From positions 1 through 64,000 of the forward strand of contig JAIVFJ010000064.1 in NCBI GenBank assembly GCA_025765615.1: a stretch of 64,000 nt of DNA, written 5' to 3'. Each line of letters begins with the position of its first letter. Position 1 is the stretch's first letter. The notes beneath the pieces were generated by a model. It was not told the DNA's origin. It was given only the letters and a program-made list of their open reading frames with translations, and searched no databases. The position numbers were made by a program, and so were the translations under genes. Origin of the DNA: Zopfochytrium polystomum (lineage: Eukaryota; Chytridiomycota; Chytridiomycetes; Chytridiales; Chytridiaceae). Below, piece by piece: positions 22,296 to 33,786 of the stretch.

Positions 22296-24713
22296 CTAGT
22301 CCGAAAGTGGAGGGAGATTAACACTGATGTCCCCAAATCCCCCCCTCACAGCATGAACTCCCAAGAACTGGGGGAATTCATCTTCAAAAAACTCAATCTC
22401 ACAATAACACTGGTAGATGATCTGCTGCTCTTGGAGATCCCACAGGGCAGCAATGGAGCGCAAGGGACTGCCAAGGTAAACAGCAGGACGGCCCTGGGGA
22501 TCAAGTTTCTTGCGAAGCTTGGGGCTAACACAGTAGAAACACGTGGAGCCAAAGGTGCGAAAGTGGCCAACCATTGGTGGGATGTGGTGGTGGCTTTCGA
22601 ACGGAGAGAGGATGCCACGCTGGATGTTTGGTAGACAGTTCTTGATTTGCGAAGCTTGGTTGAGGGTGTGGGCAAATGGGAGTTGTTCCTCATCACGCTC
22701 TGGGAATGGCTTTTGGCGTATCTTAGCAGTGACGCAAGTTTGGCACTTTGTGGGGTATGAAGCATCAATAGGCAGTAGGTCTGCTGTCGTCTGGTGGTGG
22801 AGCATGTAGCCAAGGTGCTGGAAGCCGACATGTCCCAGGGCGCGATGAAGCCTTTCAACCTCTGCAATCCGGAGCCTCTCAGCCTTGCTCACGACAGGTG
22901 GTGGCCCATCTGAGCTTGGGTAGTGTTTGTGGTGGACAAGGGCAATGATGGCAGCAGAGGCATGGCTGAGATGGTGAAGTCTCGAATTCTTGGTGACGAG
23001 GAAGTGAAGCCCTAGACATTTGGTGCAACGACCAACAGGAGTTCCATCACTTCTGTTGAATATGGTGCCAGGTTTATCCACATCCATAGAGACAAAGAAC
23101 TTCCTGTCTCTCTCAATGTCATTGGTGGCGATGAGGCTGTATAGTGCAGTTGGCACATAGAATGCTTTCTTGATGACAATTTTGACACCGTTTGATAGGG
23201 TAATCCTTGCTGAGCCAGATCCCTTCGTCTTGAGTGGTGGGGACTCCTCATATCTATGGTGCTGAAAGTAGAGTCTTTCTCTCCATATGAGGTGAACAGG
23301 TGGAGGTCTTTGAGAATGGTCCTTTGGCAGCCAGTGTCAACAACGATTGGGGACTCTCTGAAGATGGCTGAGTGCGATGAGAGGAGGGCAACAGATTTTG
23401 GAACATGAGGTGCAGAGCGGAAGTTAGAGGTTCTCTTTTGGCGCGCCCGAGGTGGAGGCCTCGGGCCTACTGAAAATTTGACTCCCCTGAATCACTGTAG
23501 TCAGACTCAGTCTCATACTCGCTGAGGGACTCTGAGGTGTCCAGGGCTGCAACAAGGGCTACTGGGGCATCTGCCTTCTTTGCAAGGCAGTCTTGGGCAT
23601 AGTGGTTCTTAAGGCCACACTGGTGACAGACAACAACACTGTCAACTACTGAAGCATCTTGTTGCTGTTGGTCTCCAGTTGCCGATGCTGCAGGTGAGTT
23701 GTTGTTGCTTTTCCTCTCTCTCTGGCTGTGGCGACACTCAGACTGCTCCCAGTTCTGGTGACCACCTCGGTCAGGTCGTTCCTTATGAGGCCTCTCTCGA
23801 CGGTTGCTGTGTTGCTTCTCACGAGAGTCAAAGCAAGCATGGCGCTGCTCTGACCTGTCTGCCTGTTGGGAGTGGCCATCATTCCTTCGACCTTGGGGAC
23901 CACTGAGTAAAGCTGCCTCATTTACTGGGTTGGCAGGTGGCTCCACAAAGTCTTCAGGATTGTGGTTGCGGGCCTCCCTAATCTTCAGGTAATCAAACAG
24001 ACCAGTGATGTCTGTGATGGTGCTGTCATCAATCTTGCCCATATAGTGGTTGACTTGGAGAAACCAGTATTTGTTGTTCTTGAAACTTTGGTTTAGTACA
24101 TGGAGAGCAGAACAAAAACTTAGGGTTATGTCACTCTGGTTGCGCATGTCAATTGGAGTGAGTTCCTGTGGACGCTGTAGGGATGCATAGTGCGTCTCAA
24201 ATTTCTGCTAGAAGTCCACGATTCTTTCTTTCTCTCCAATGCGAAGTTTCTTGAACGACTTTGCACTTGAGTTCAGCAAGGGCCTCGAAGGCAAAGTAGA
24301 TGCCACTAATCTTTTGCTTGAGGTTTTCACCAACATGATTCCGAATGTGCATCATGGCCAGCTTGTTTTGTGCGTAGGTTTCCATCGTCACTGAAGGTCC
24401 AGTAGCCGACATGCTGTTGGTGGTTGGGCACATGCACTGGCATGACATCTGATTGCTCCACATCAGGGGGTGCTGCAGCAGTCCAGTTGACAAATCCTGC
24501 ACCGGCAGCAGCAGCAGCGGCGTCAGCACCAGCTCTGGCAGCTCCAACTCTAGCTCTTGCGACTGCGCCGACAGTGGCACCAGCACGTCGCGCTGCTTGA
24601 AGGCTCACAGTAGCAAGTGCATCCTTGCCAGCAAGATAGCCAAATACGTCTTCGTACCATGTGTCAAAGTAGATAGGGTTATTGAGAGCCTGGTGGACTA
24701 GTTTGACGCTCAT
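22296..24713 (-). pseudogene. Ty1/copia 5' half: gag, zinc knuckle, GAG-pre-integrase
   Basis: Read leftward. The gag N-terminus starts at 24713 (SVKLVHQALNNP), and a frame change occurs near 24340. The gag C-terminal part with a CCHC knuckle (CHQCGLKNHYAQDC, near 23600) and an acidic tail ends at 23467. A protease-like stretch follows. The GAG-pre-integrase domain (RLHRALGHVGFQHL; CQTCVTAKIRQKPFP) lies at 22690-22870. The integrase catalytic core is deleted: the frame jumps to the FGSTCFYCVSPKLRKKLD segment (about 22500-22560). RT and RNase H are absent. With the LTR at 24942-25082 this is a 3'-truncated Copia element. Confidence 0.85.
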
Positions 24714-24941
24714 TGCAATTGGATTTTCGATTTGTGACAGGTCGCTCGTCTGGTGATTGCTGTTTAGCTAACTGGTGAAGGCGATTGTTTGATTGGTGGT
24801 TGATGGATGGCCAGTGCAACTCGCTCTCGTCACGAGTCGTTTGTCACGATCTCAGGTTGGGTTTGCTTGATCAATCGCTGGATTGATTGCTCGATTGCTC
24901 AGCTGGTCTCTTCTCGCTCTGGAGACCTCTCCCTGGTAAGG

Positions 24942-25082
24942 TGTTGAAATATGAGTGTGATGGAGCATGGTGGAGGGAGATTGGGTCGCAGGGAGCAGGA
25001 GGGTGTGACAAGTCAAGTCTGTGATAAACTTTTTCTTTTGTTTCTTCTTTTTAATTATCACACGTGGGGGCATATTCCAACA
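24942..25082 (-). repeat. Short LTR (141 bp) of the Copia 5' half
   Basis: Plus-strand ends are TGTTGAAATATG and CATATTCCAACA, near-perfect inverted termini with TG...CA. It lies upstream of the gag start at 24713 on the minus strand, the position expected of a 5' LTR. About 75 bp of a relative occurs at 33376-33452. Confidence 0.7.
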
Positions 25083-25945
25083 GTCTCTGTCTCTGGTTCA
25101 TTTTGGACTGTCCAAAATGCTGCCTCAAACTACAACAGAGATCCACGTCCCCAGCAACAGCAATGCCCTAGTCTTCAGATAGTCGCACACCCTTGCCATC
25201 ATTGGCGCAGCCCCATCCCACAGCAACGCCAGTCCCAACCCCAGGCAATGAATGTGAAGTTTCTCGCAGGCACCAGTGGTGAGTTTGATCATGATCACAA
25301 CTGCTGGAGATCATCTCATTGATTTCTCCAGCTCACAACAATCGTTTTCAGATCGGGAGAGATGCCAGCAACGTCCTGCTCTCCAGTGGTACAACTTTAC
25401 CTGACCATTTCACAACCACCATGCACAAGGTTGGGGGAATCGCTGCCAACATCCAGTGTCTAAACATGACACCACCTTGTCCTTGAGCACCACGACCTCG
25501 AACGGGCCTGCCGGCCTGCCGCCCTCCCCAAACCACCTCCTCAGCACCTCTAGCGTCTCCCCGGGCGGCGGGCCCTCCATGGAGACAATGCGCCTCCATA
25601 CCAGACTCATTCTCAAGCACCAAGTCGAGTTCACACATCCACACTGATGCCTGCAATTGCCTTCGAGACGATGTAATTGAAAAGGTTGTCTTTGTTGTTA
25701 CAAACATGGCTCAGCTTGAGGGAAATGAGCTCTACACCTTTGTTAAGGATGAGTTGTTGGGTTATTCGATGGAAGCGTTTGGGGATTACAGGAGCCAGCC
25801 GGGGGAAGAAGGGAAGAAGGGGAAGTAAAATGAACGAATTACATTTGATTGCAAACCAATATAAAAAATTTTAATTTCAGTCAAAAACAAAAAAAAGGCA
25901 GCATTTTGGACAGTCCAAAATGAACCAGGTCCAGAGACGGAGAGC
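25083..25945. mobile_element. Possible small terminal-inverted-repeat element
   Basis: The segment near 25088-25127 (GGTTCATTTTGGACTGTCC core) recurs inverted near 25897-25945, giving about 40 bp of imperfect inverted terminal repeat around 0.85 kb. The repeat itself holds a palindrome (TTTTGGACTGTCCAAAA). Between them is a coding-like minus-strand frame (25410-25634) without a recognised family. Target duplications could not be fixed, so the call is tentative. Confidence 0.35.
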
Positions 25946-25984
25946 ACCCCTTTTTGGCCAGCCAAGGACAATGTCCAAAATGGA

Positions 25985-27011
25985 CAAAAAAAGGCACTGT
26001 CTTTGGCTGTCCAAATAACAACCCTGAGTTGTCCTCTCGAAACGGCGGGCCGTTGTAACTGTCCATTTTGACAATGACAAAAGCTGGAAGGGACAGGCTC
26101 TCTTCACCAAAGACAATGTCTGTGATGCGTCCAGTGGCTCCGCTTGTCAATCCCACTGACTTCCAGATGTTGGCTGTAATATGGCAACCCTGGCGCTGAT
26201 TGCCAAATAGATGGCGTTCTCCAAGCCATTGAAAGAGTCTGCCTTTTCATTCTTGGCGCAGCAGAAATCTGCACAACAGGGTTTCCCAGCTCCCTGAGCT
26301 GAAGGGCGTTCTGTTGACTAACGTCCTTGTTGGAGAAGTAGGGTGGAGCTTGTTGGCGAACTGCTCATGATAGTGTTGAAACAGGTCAATTCTGCTCTTG
26401 GCGGCCTCATCTGAGTAGTGATTCATGAGGAAAAGCCAGTCTTCCTCGCTCATGCGTCCTCCTCGCAGCTCTGAAAGGATTCGAACGAACTGAGCCTGAT
26501 GGTTGTCGCCCTCAGCAATCTGTTGACGGTAAACGCGAAGCAGCCTTGCTAAGGACCAAAAGTGGCTGTAGCTCTCCTGCCCATGCATCCCCAAGTTACC
26601 TGTAGCCGCGGCAGCGTTGAAGAGAGAAGTCTCTCTCACAGGAGGTATCTGGGTCAGTTCACCAACCAGGAGGACTGACAGACCGCCAAAGGGAACGTTT
26701 GGATCGCAACAGGCCTGCTTCAGGCGCATGTTCAGATTGGCAAGCAAATTCACACTGACCATTGAGTACTTGTCTACAATCAAAAGCATCATCGAAGCAT
26801 ATGTCTGCTGAAGAGTTGCAAGAGCGCCTCCAGACAGCTCAGCCCTCCACTTTCTTTGGAGTGAGAGAAGGGAGTGAAGGGTGTCGCACTGATGGCAAAG
26901 GCAGCCTTTGCTGTGAGGCTGAATCTGCATCGACGCAATGCACAATGAGTGATGACGATTCAGATGAAAGCTCTGATGACCATGCAGCGCAGACTGCCGC
27001 AGTTCCGCCAT
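25985..27011 (-). pseudogene. Pif1/Helitron-type helicase relic
   Basis: Read leftward, the frame has a Walker-B-like LLIVDKYSMVS where Pif1-family proteins have DE, then GGLSVLLVGELTQIPPV matching the family's GDxxQLPPV motif. A later helical domain is followed by a separate frame ending in a segment (LTSGATGRITDIVFGEESLSL) that resembles the C-terminal part of eukaryotic Pif1-like helicases. The Walker A segment is not visible, and two catalytic acidic positions are altered (DE to DK, GD to GE), so it is inactive. Such helicases occur in Helitrons and in host PIF1 genes. The surroundings favour a Helitron remnant, but no Rep domain was found. Confidence 0.65.
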
Positions 27012-27871
27012 TGAAATGCCACATCCACATACCCCTCACAATCAAGGATGTATTCAACCATGTTCGTGATCTAGGGAGATCCCAGCATTCACTGCTTGAA
27101 AGATACTGGGGATATTGAGGATTTATTTCACACAGAAAAAGATTTACGAAGCATGGTGCGTTATGAACTGGCGAAAGCAGAGAGCAAGAACCATTCTTTC
27201 GCCAGTGGGCTCCTCCAGATAAAGCCTTTTCAACCAATGTCATTTCGTGCGCCTTCCATTTGATCCAATTGGTCAAAGAGACAGTGGGTGGGAAGTTTTC
27301 CAGATTGTACCAAAGCATGCTGTCTTTCAGCGATTTCACTGGGAGTCATTTGATTTTTTTGCCACCATCTGCTTTAACTTCCACATTGAGAAGCAGTAAG
27401 ATTTGATCAAGAAGAAGTCTACAACTGAAAAGAAACAATTATATTCAAGTAACATTCGAGAGCACAGGACACATACCGAACATCGTTGTCATTAAGAATG
27501 CGACCAGCCTGAGTGGTGACTTTTTGAGGATTGGCTTTCAATTGACCGTTTGTGTGACGCACAACAGCTGCGCTGAACTAATTTGTGAAGGAGAAACCTC
27601 CTGACATCCCTGTGAAAGCACTTTCCGCTATGGGACCTAACTTATTGAGTGCAAAAATGAGGGACATTCCTTACCATTCGTGAATGACAGGGCACGCTGT
27701 GGCTTGTCACTGAGAAGGTGCTTATAAGCTAAGATAATGGTTGTGCACCCCATGGCATCTAGGAACCAGTTCTGGTTAAGAAAAAAGCCCAATACAGACC
27801 ACTTTCGTAGCTTCTTGAATCGAGTGGAGGTATTTATCAATTTCTTTGTCCAGTTGGTTGGGAGGAATCTG
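27012..27871. other. Unassigned; coding-like minus-strand stretch
   Basis: A minus-strand frame at 27637-27891 looks like genuine protein (WSVLGFFLNQNWFLDAMG) but matches no family I know and may be an exon or a transposon remnant. The rest shows no supported gene. Confidence 0.25.
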
Positions 27872-28080
27872 TTAGTTTTGGGTCTCTGCAAGGATGGCTT
27901 TCAGCATTTTGCAAGTGATGGTCCTTGTAACAGTTTTGTATAAAGACAAACACAAGACTGACAGAAGCCAAGGTCAGCCTCCCACCACCACCACCTTTAG
28001 TAGTGTACTCCACCCGTCACCACAGCAGCCCAATCCATCAATCAGTCAACATAGCAAATTCTTTCATACAAAACTGTTAC
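27872..28080 (+). repeat. Copia family B LTR fragment
   Basis: Starts TGTTAGTTTTGGGTC and carries the shared core (CTTGTAACAGTTTTGTATAAAGAC). Related copies are at 46959 (+), 53732 (+), 54406 (-), 59359 (+) and 44707 (-). The 3' end is uncertain because copies diverge after about 200 bp. Confidence 0.65.
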
Positions 28081-28219
28081 CCATCCCAATCACTTCCTCC
28101 TTGGTTTCAACAAGATCCAATCAGTAGAGGGGGTTGCACGCTTTTCAGATCTGCAAACTTGGTGGAGCAATCACAGGCGCTACAGACATTGTACAGCAAT
28201 TTCGTTGCTACAATTGGAA

Positions 28220-29480
28220 AGCTCTTGATCTCCTCTTTCCAACGAACCCTCCTGATCTCGGATCGGACGCTCCTACGTCGTATCCACTGCCTCCAAAGTC
28301 GTCGCTCACTTTTTCAACTTCAACCTCAATTTGCTCGCCTTCCAGACCTTCCCCAGCCGATCCCAAGCTATCATTGGAAAGGCCTGCTTCTGGACTACAC
28401 AACTGTCACCAGGTGCATCCTAAAATCGCTCTCCTTTGTGATAAGCGACGCCTTTTTCCATTCACGGTCACCGGATTACCTCCAACCCTCACCATTAATT
28501 TTTGATTTTTTGTCCTCAATTGGAGACAACGACCACCCCACTACCTGACACACACCAAGCTAACAAACCAACATTTCATCTGCTGCAACACCACCTTCAC
28601 AACACACCCAAAATCCAACGAAATCCCTTCAAACTTGGCACACATGATCGTCCTGAGAAAATAACATGACTACTAACTCAACCAAAGCAGAATGATGCAG
28701 TTCATCCACTAGACCTCAGCGACACTGGAACCTGTCTCATCAGAGATGGACCATTCCAAGGACAGAGATTCCAATTGGTGCCTCCGCCTCGTGGAGCAGA
28801 GAAAGTAACTTGGTTTCCTGATACATAGAACCAGAATGCACATAGCTGTCTAATCATTCTTCGCCACATCTATCAAGCCTTTCTCACCCAAATCACACCT
28901 GGTCGAAACTTTGCTTACGAATTGGTTGGCAAATTGGGAATAATTTGCCGCACAGCAGACCAGGAACTTGCAAAGGAGATCATTGATGACTTTGAACGCA
29001 TCAAAGTGGAACCAACTGAAACCTCAGATGCCTTCATTACCCGATTCACCAAAGCGAACCATTGAGTTGACAGCTTTGCAAAGTCAGCAGCTGGAGAACT
29101 CCTCCATTGTATTCGGCCTTTCCAAAAAGTTGTTTGAATCTTTGTTGGCTCACTGAACCAAAAGCCTGCTGGATAGGAGGATAGGAAACGTTTTTCTTGT
29201 TGTCGGCAACCCAACTCCTCAGATAACAAGTTTAGCCAAACTAATCTCACTCTTCAAAAACCTGTTTGACAAAACAACTATGATAAGCAACACATCGAGC
29301 TGGCCAATCAATCAAAGTGACAAAGGCTCAACTACTACTGCACCAGAAATCACCACACCAACTGTTACTATCCTGGTTATCTGCTTCTTCATATCAATTG
29401 AAGAACAAACAGTAGAGGTCCTCAAAAACCAACTTGCTCCATCAACTAACAATCAATCTGCTAAGTGTTTTGCTCTTCTC
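28220..29480 (+). pseudogene. Copia gag relic
   Basis: Fragments in changing frames: PIPSYHWKGLL and PDYLQPSPLIFDFL near 28340-28510, and a capsid-like stretch (ELVGKLGIICRTADQELAKE; DAFITRFTKA; SAAGELLHC) near 28915-29115. The last is the UBN2/gag-like part of Copia elements. A second copy is at 48186-48960 and an inverted partial copy at 46330-47097. All are full of stops. Confidence 0.6.
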
Positions 29481-31925
29481 TTTTGATATGCATCAAAGTA
29501 ACTGCCTTTATCCTCTCAACATACAGCCATGCAGTCTTCTTGTTGTAATGATTCATCATTCCATGAACATCAACATAGGCATTTCAGTTTTTGGAGGCCT
29601 GCACCTCTAACAACTGCCCCTGTGCCCTTTTAATAATACTTACTCATTTTCAACAGGGCATAACAAATTCAGATTTAATGATATGGTGTTTTCCTCGCCT
29701 ATCGACCCTTGGAGTCGGCGGTTCAATTTCTGGATTCCCTGATATAATATTCATTGACATGGCCACCTTTTGAGATCAGAGTGTTTTCAACCACACTGAT
29801 ACTCTCACCGTCAAAAATATTAGTGATTGGGATGACCAATAGTTATGCAAGTGCCAACCCTCACAACCATGGCAACCTTGTGCAATTTCCTCATGACTTT
29901 GGACTCTGTTACATCAGGCTTAGCCTCTCTTTATCTTTGCTCACATAACTTCAGCTAAAGACAATTTGCTGTCCATTCTTTGATAGAACCAGGGACTGGT
30001 TGAGTAGTTTAACAATCCTCTAACAATTTTGCCAGTGCAACATGAAACATCATCTTCCACTTAGGGGGCAGGATGCTAGGGATAAGTGAAAGATGATCAT
30101 CAGCACTGTAATGCCAATCAGATGGGGGATGCTTGGAATAAGTGAACGATGATCATCAGCACAGAGTTGCAAAGTGGTCTCAGCATGGATTGGCACTAAC
30201 TTGGCATGGTCTTCTTGGTGCCAAGCTGCTGGCTTGGGAAAACGCTCTATCCATTTTAGCCAAATGAAACTGGACTCAGGAGTCAAACTATGAATTACAC
30301 TATTATTGCTGGGCTTACTTGACCCTGGCTAGGGACCTTAACTCACACATATTGACTGCTTCAGCTTTTATACACAGACATACTAACACACTACACCAGG
30401 TCCCACATTACAGGAAATTCCACTGCCATACCTGAGTCTTCACCTCAATTGCATCACTCTGATGAATTATCCTAACCAACTTCTCTGACAAAACACAATG
30501 TTCCTTGAAATAACTTTTGGCTCATTCCAAGGAGTATCAACGTTTATCTTTATTGGACACTCAACACAAACACTTTTTCAGAGCAAACTATAAACAAGCT
30601 CAACCTTGCAAGATTGCTGAAGTTCCATTCTCATCTGAGATTCTTCCTTTGCTGAACCAAATCTAACTGACTCTAGATTTCAAACAGCTCTTAATAGAGT
30701 CACTCCAGAATAGCTATGTTCTTTGAATGCCTCATTCATTCATGCAGCATAACCAGGATCTGGAAGCTTCAGAGATTGCCCTCAACGTTTGTAATCTGAC
30801 CTGAAACTTTGTGGTTCTGGCTTGGATGTTAGATTTGACAAAAACATTCTGCTGATTCTTTACCAAGGCAGAGTAGAGGACATCAGGCTAAGTCTTTGTT
30901 CCCTTTGCTTGCATTAACACTCTTCTACCAGCATTAATTCACCACAACATCACTTGGAGACTAAAGGCAATTCATAATCAAGCAATCAGGCTCTGTGGAA
31001 ACATCTGGATATACTAACTCTCACTAATGCTTTCTACCACTAACTTTGTCTCTATCTTTATTCTCCACTCTAGACCAACAAAAGCAAAAATCAACCACCA
31101 CACACACAGTTGCAATTACCATATCATCAAACTATTCAAACCTCAGCAGTCTCAGCAAAATTCAGGAAACCTTCAACCATTAATTACTGCAGATCAGCTT
31201 CAGAAACAACACCAACATCACCACTTTGCTCCATTCAGTCACCAGTCACCTTGAACCATCTTTGAACTTCAATTTTGCCAGTTGAATAAGTTGAATTGGA
31301 ATTGCTTTCAGTTTTCTGCAGTCTCAACAAAGTCAGACAAAGCATCAACCATTCCCCACAGCAGAGTCACTCCAGAAAACAACTACTTCCTCCATTCAGT
31401 CAACATTCAACTTCAGCAATCCGAATTGGAATAAGTTAAACTGGAATTGTTAAATTGGAATTGGTAAAAAGTATCAACCACATGGTAATCCACAGCGAAA
31501 GTTAATCAGATAACGGTGTACAGCTCTGGTGTTGGAGGTGACGGCACGAAGGGTTGGATTCCGTGCTACTGCAATCAACATCACCTCCAGTGGGCCTTAC
31601 TGGGAGTACTATAGGCATGACTGTGGAAGGCCGGACCGATGTGGCAGACTGGCAATGTAAAATCAACCGAAGGCCCATGAACACCAAAGTCCCAGCTTGT
31701 AGGCTAGTGTGGCATGGACCTGTGTCAGAGGAGGTGGAGTCCTGGGCAGGGAGCCCATTCCGCAAGGAGTACAAACCAGGAGACAGTTATTCTCCTGATG
31801 TGCCCAGGCGAGACGCGGGGGAAAGCGTTGAGGCCAAGCTGTGTATGAGGGTGTGGTTGCCTTGCCTCATAGGGTACTGGGGGGAGCCCAGACCAGCATC
31901 ATCCAGAAGGGCTCACCTGTGCAGA
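28492..31925 (+). repeat. Direct duplication, copy 1 (partner 48186-51647)
   Basis: About 3.4 kb in the same orientation as 48186-51647, diverged by substitutions and indels. Copy 1 keeps about 200 bp near 28765-28955 that copy 2 lost, and lacks the roughly 180-bp insertion present near 49600-49780 in copy 2. From 29490 to 31470 it is AT-rich degenerate sequence with no intact gene. It ends in the 0.45-kb repeat at 31471-31925. Confidence 0.75.
31471..31925 (+). repeat. 0.45-kb dispersed repeat with a conserved short frame
   Basis: Four copies: 31471-31925, 51199-51647 and 57573-58026 on plus, and 46040-46310 on minus (truncated). It runs from GTATCAACCACATGG to CACCTGTGCAGA. Every complete copy keeps the stretch VYSSGVGGDGT followed by GLTGSTIGMTVEGRTDVAD or a close variant, which may be a decayed exon of one retroelement family. 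No known domain. Confidence 0.65.
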
Positions 31926-32519
31926 ATTTTTTATCCTTGCTTTGTGAGACTATGCTCACTCCTTTGACCCTGGATCTTGGCCCTAGAGTGAGGGAAAGCA
32001 AATAATAGGCTAAAACTAACTTTATTGGGCTGTTGTCTAGGGGTGTTTCAACCCTACTACTTGCCTAGTCCACGAAGTATCCCTACTGATCTGTCCAACA
32101 CTGGTCTCAAACACAAAGAATGAATACTCAGAGGGACAATCCTCTGAGGGATTGGTGCTGGAGCACCAATTACTTGTGTGGCTGCGGGACAATGCGAGGG
32201 GAAACGGAAGGGCACTCCCGAGGGCGCAACACAACCGCAGAATAAAGTGAGAGAAGAGGGAAACGGGGGTTTTTATCTCAGGAACCAAACATAACAGGAG
32301 CGGTTAATAGCAACAGGACAGACAGGGCGCAACCTAGCGCCCCTCGTCGCGGACAGTGCTACAGGAGCCCTCATCGTTGCCAGCAACGGGGGGGACAGAG
32401 AGAAGGGAGTCGACTATGTAGGGGTCGGAAGGTCGCTAGCAGGGAACTCGCACGCAGAAACACCTGCGATCGTACACGCACCCCATTGGGCAGCATCGGC
32501 ACAATCACTCAACCAAAGG
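31926..32519. other. Unassigned GC-richer segment
   Basis: No gene was recognised. The stretch is locally palindromic (for example GGATTGGTGCTGGAGCACCAATTA). It may be an LTR on the minus strand, but ends were not found. Confidence 0.25.
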
Positions 32520-32539
32520 GCTTTATTGCATTGCACTCA

Positions 32540-33385
32540 TACTCACTCATCTCACCCTCACAGCAATAGGACCGAGGCAGGCACTCGTAGATCAAACTCT
32601 CAGGTGTCGGGGCTGCACCGAGCGCAGCCACCAACACCCTCGTGGGGATGGGAATGTTGGGGACGACGATGCCGTCGTTGCCACCACCACAATCTCGTCG
32701 CAGCCGGCGAGTGTCTGTGATCCTCACTAAAACACAGAGCCAACAGTGTCACACAGTCGGTGGTGGGGCCAGCTGCATTCCCCACCTGCAGCCCCTTAAG
32801 AGGAGCCCCCAAAGGGGCCATGTACTCACCTGGGTGCGTACCACCTCTCACTACCCTCACCGTCGCAAGCCAAATGGATTTGAAGGGACTCTGTATTGGT
32901 ACCAAAGGACACAAATCAGATTGAAGAAAAAAGGAAAAGAGAAATGGCCCAAGAACAGAGAGAGAGAAAATTGACAAGGCAACCCCCCCTGACTTGGAGC
33001 ATCCACCACAAATGCTCTAAGTCCCCCCAACCCTATGCGTGTATGTACAAGTGCCGAAAATAAATAATAAATTAGGTGGGCTTGGGGTACAGCCTGTCAG
33101 GCACCCCATCCCTAGGCAGTTGGGCAGTCTCTGTTAGTCACCAACAAAGAAGATATGTTGAGAAAACCCTGGTGCAACAGAAACTGTTAAGACGAAAGTA
33201 GTAAAAGCAGGCCCAATAATAAAGACAGGTTAGCTGCAAATACACTTTGATAACGCCTTGGAAACAAAAGAACGAGGAGTAATAATAGGGGTCCTTATCC
33301 TTGCGGCTTTATGACAGGTACACTTGTTTTTGTGAATAAAATCCCTAGACTTTATCACTGAGGCCTCAGTGTAGTCTCACCACAC
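32540..33385 (+). repeat. Direct duplication (partner about 55255-56155)
   Basis: Shared from CTCACAGCAATAGGACC through CACCCCATCCCTA to the GTGTAGTCTCAC end. Copy 1 has a GC-rich stretch of different sequence at 32610-32700. No intact coding frame. The 3' end (33376-33452) runs into about 75 bp of the Copia LTR known from 24942-25082, a chimeric junction. Confidence 0.6.
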
Positions 33386-33452
33386 CCTCCTGCTCCCTGC
33401 GACCCGATCTCCCTCCACCGTGCTCCATCACACTCAGATTTCAACAGAGACA
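33376..33452 (+). repeat. Partial copy of the 141-bp Copia LTR
   Basis: CACACCCTCCTGCTCCCTGC and the following bases match the minus-strand version of 24942-25082. After it, 33453-33540 matches 25935-26030 (a block with TGTCCAAAATGGACAAAAAA). Two repeats known from 25-26 kb therefore recur next to each other here. Confidence 0.55.
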
Positions 33453-33786
33453 GAGCCGACCCCTTTTTGTCCAGCCAGGGACGATGTCCAAAATGGACAA
33501 AAAAGGCACTGTCTGTGGCTGTCCAAATAACAACCCTGCATGCCAGCAGCAGCAGCACGGTGGCACCAGCCCTTAAAGGATTAATAAGACACAACACTCT
33601 GACGGAACATTTGCCAGTGGATGGAATTTGAAAGTGTAGTTGCTGAAGAAGCATCATTATTTCCAAATTTGCTTGTTTTTGATGTCCCGCACTGTAACTA
33701 CATTCACACATGGCTCCTTTGTATCTTAAACACTTAGTGACGCAAGCATTAAGGCCAACGACAATGGAGGGCTCAGTCTCCAACCA

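Noticed and set aside
21927..22321. Mariner/Tc1-type transposase
   Set aside because: A helix-turn-helix-like stretch is seen, but no DDE/D motif or inverted termini follow, so the family cannot be claimed.
22345..22867. Second minus-strand frame over the GAG-pre-integrase region
   Set aside because: It is an overlapping frame without family motifs; the conserved Copia residues are in the longer frame.
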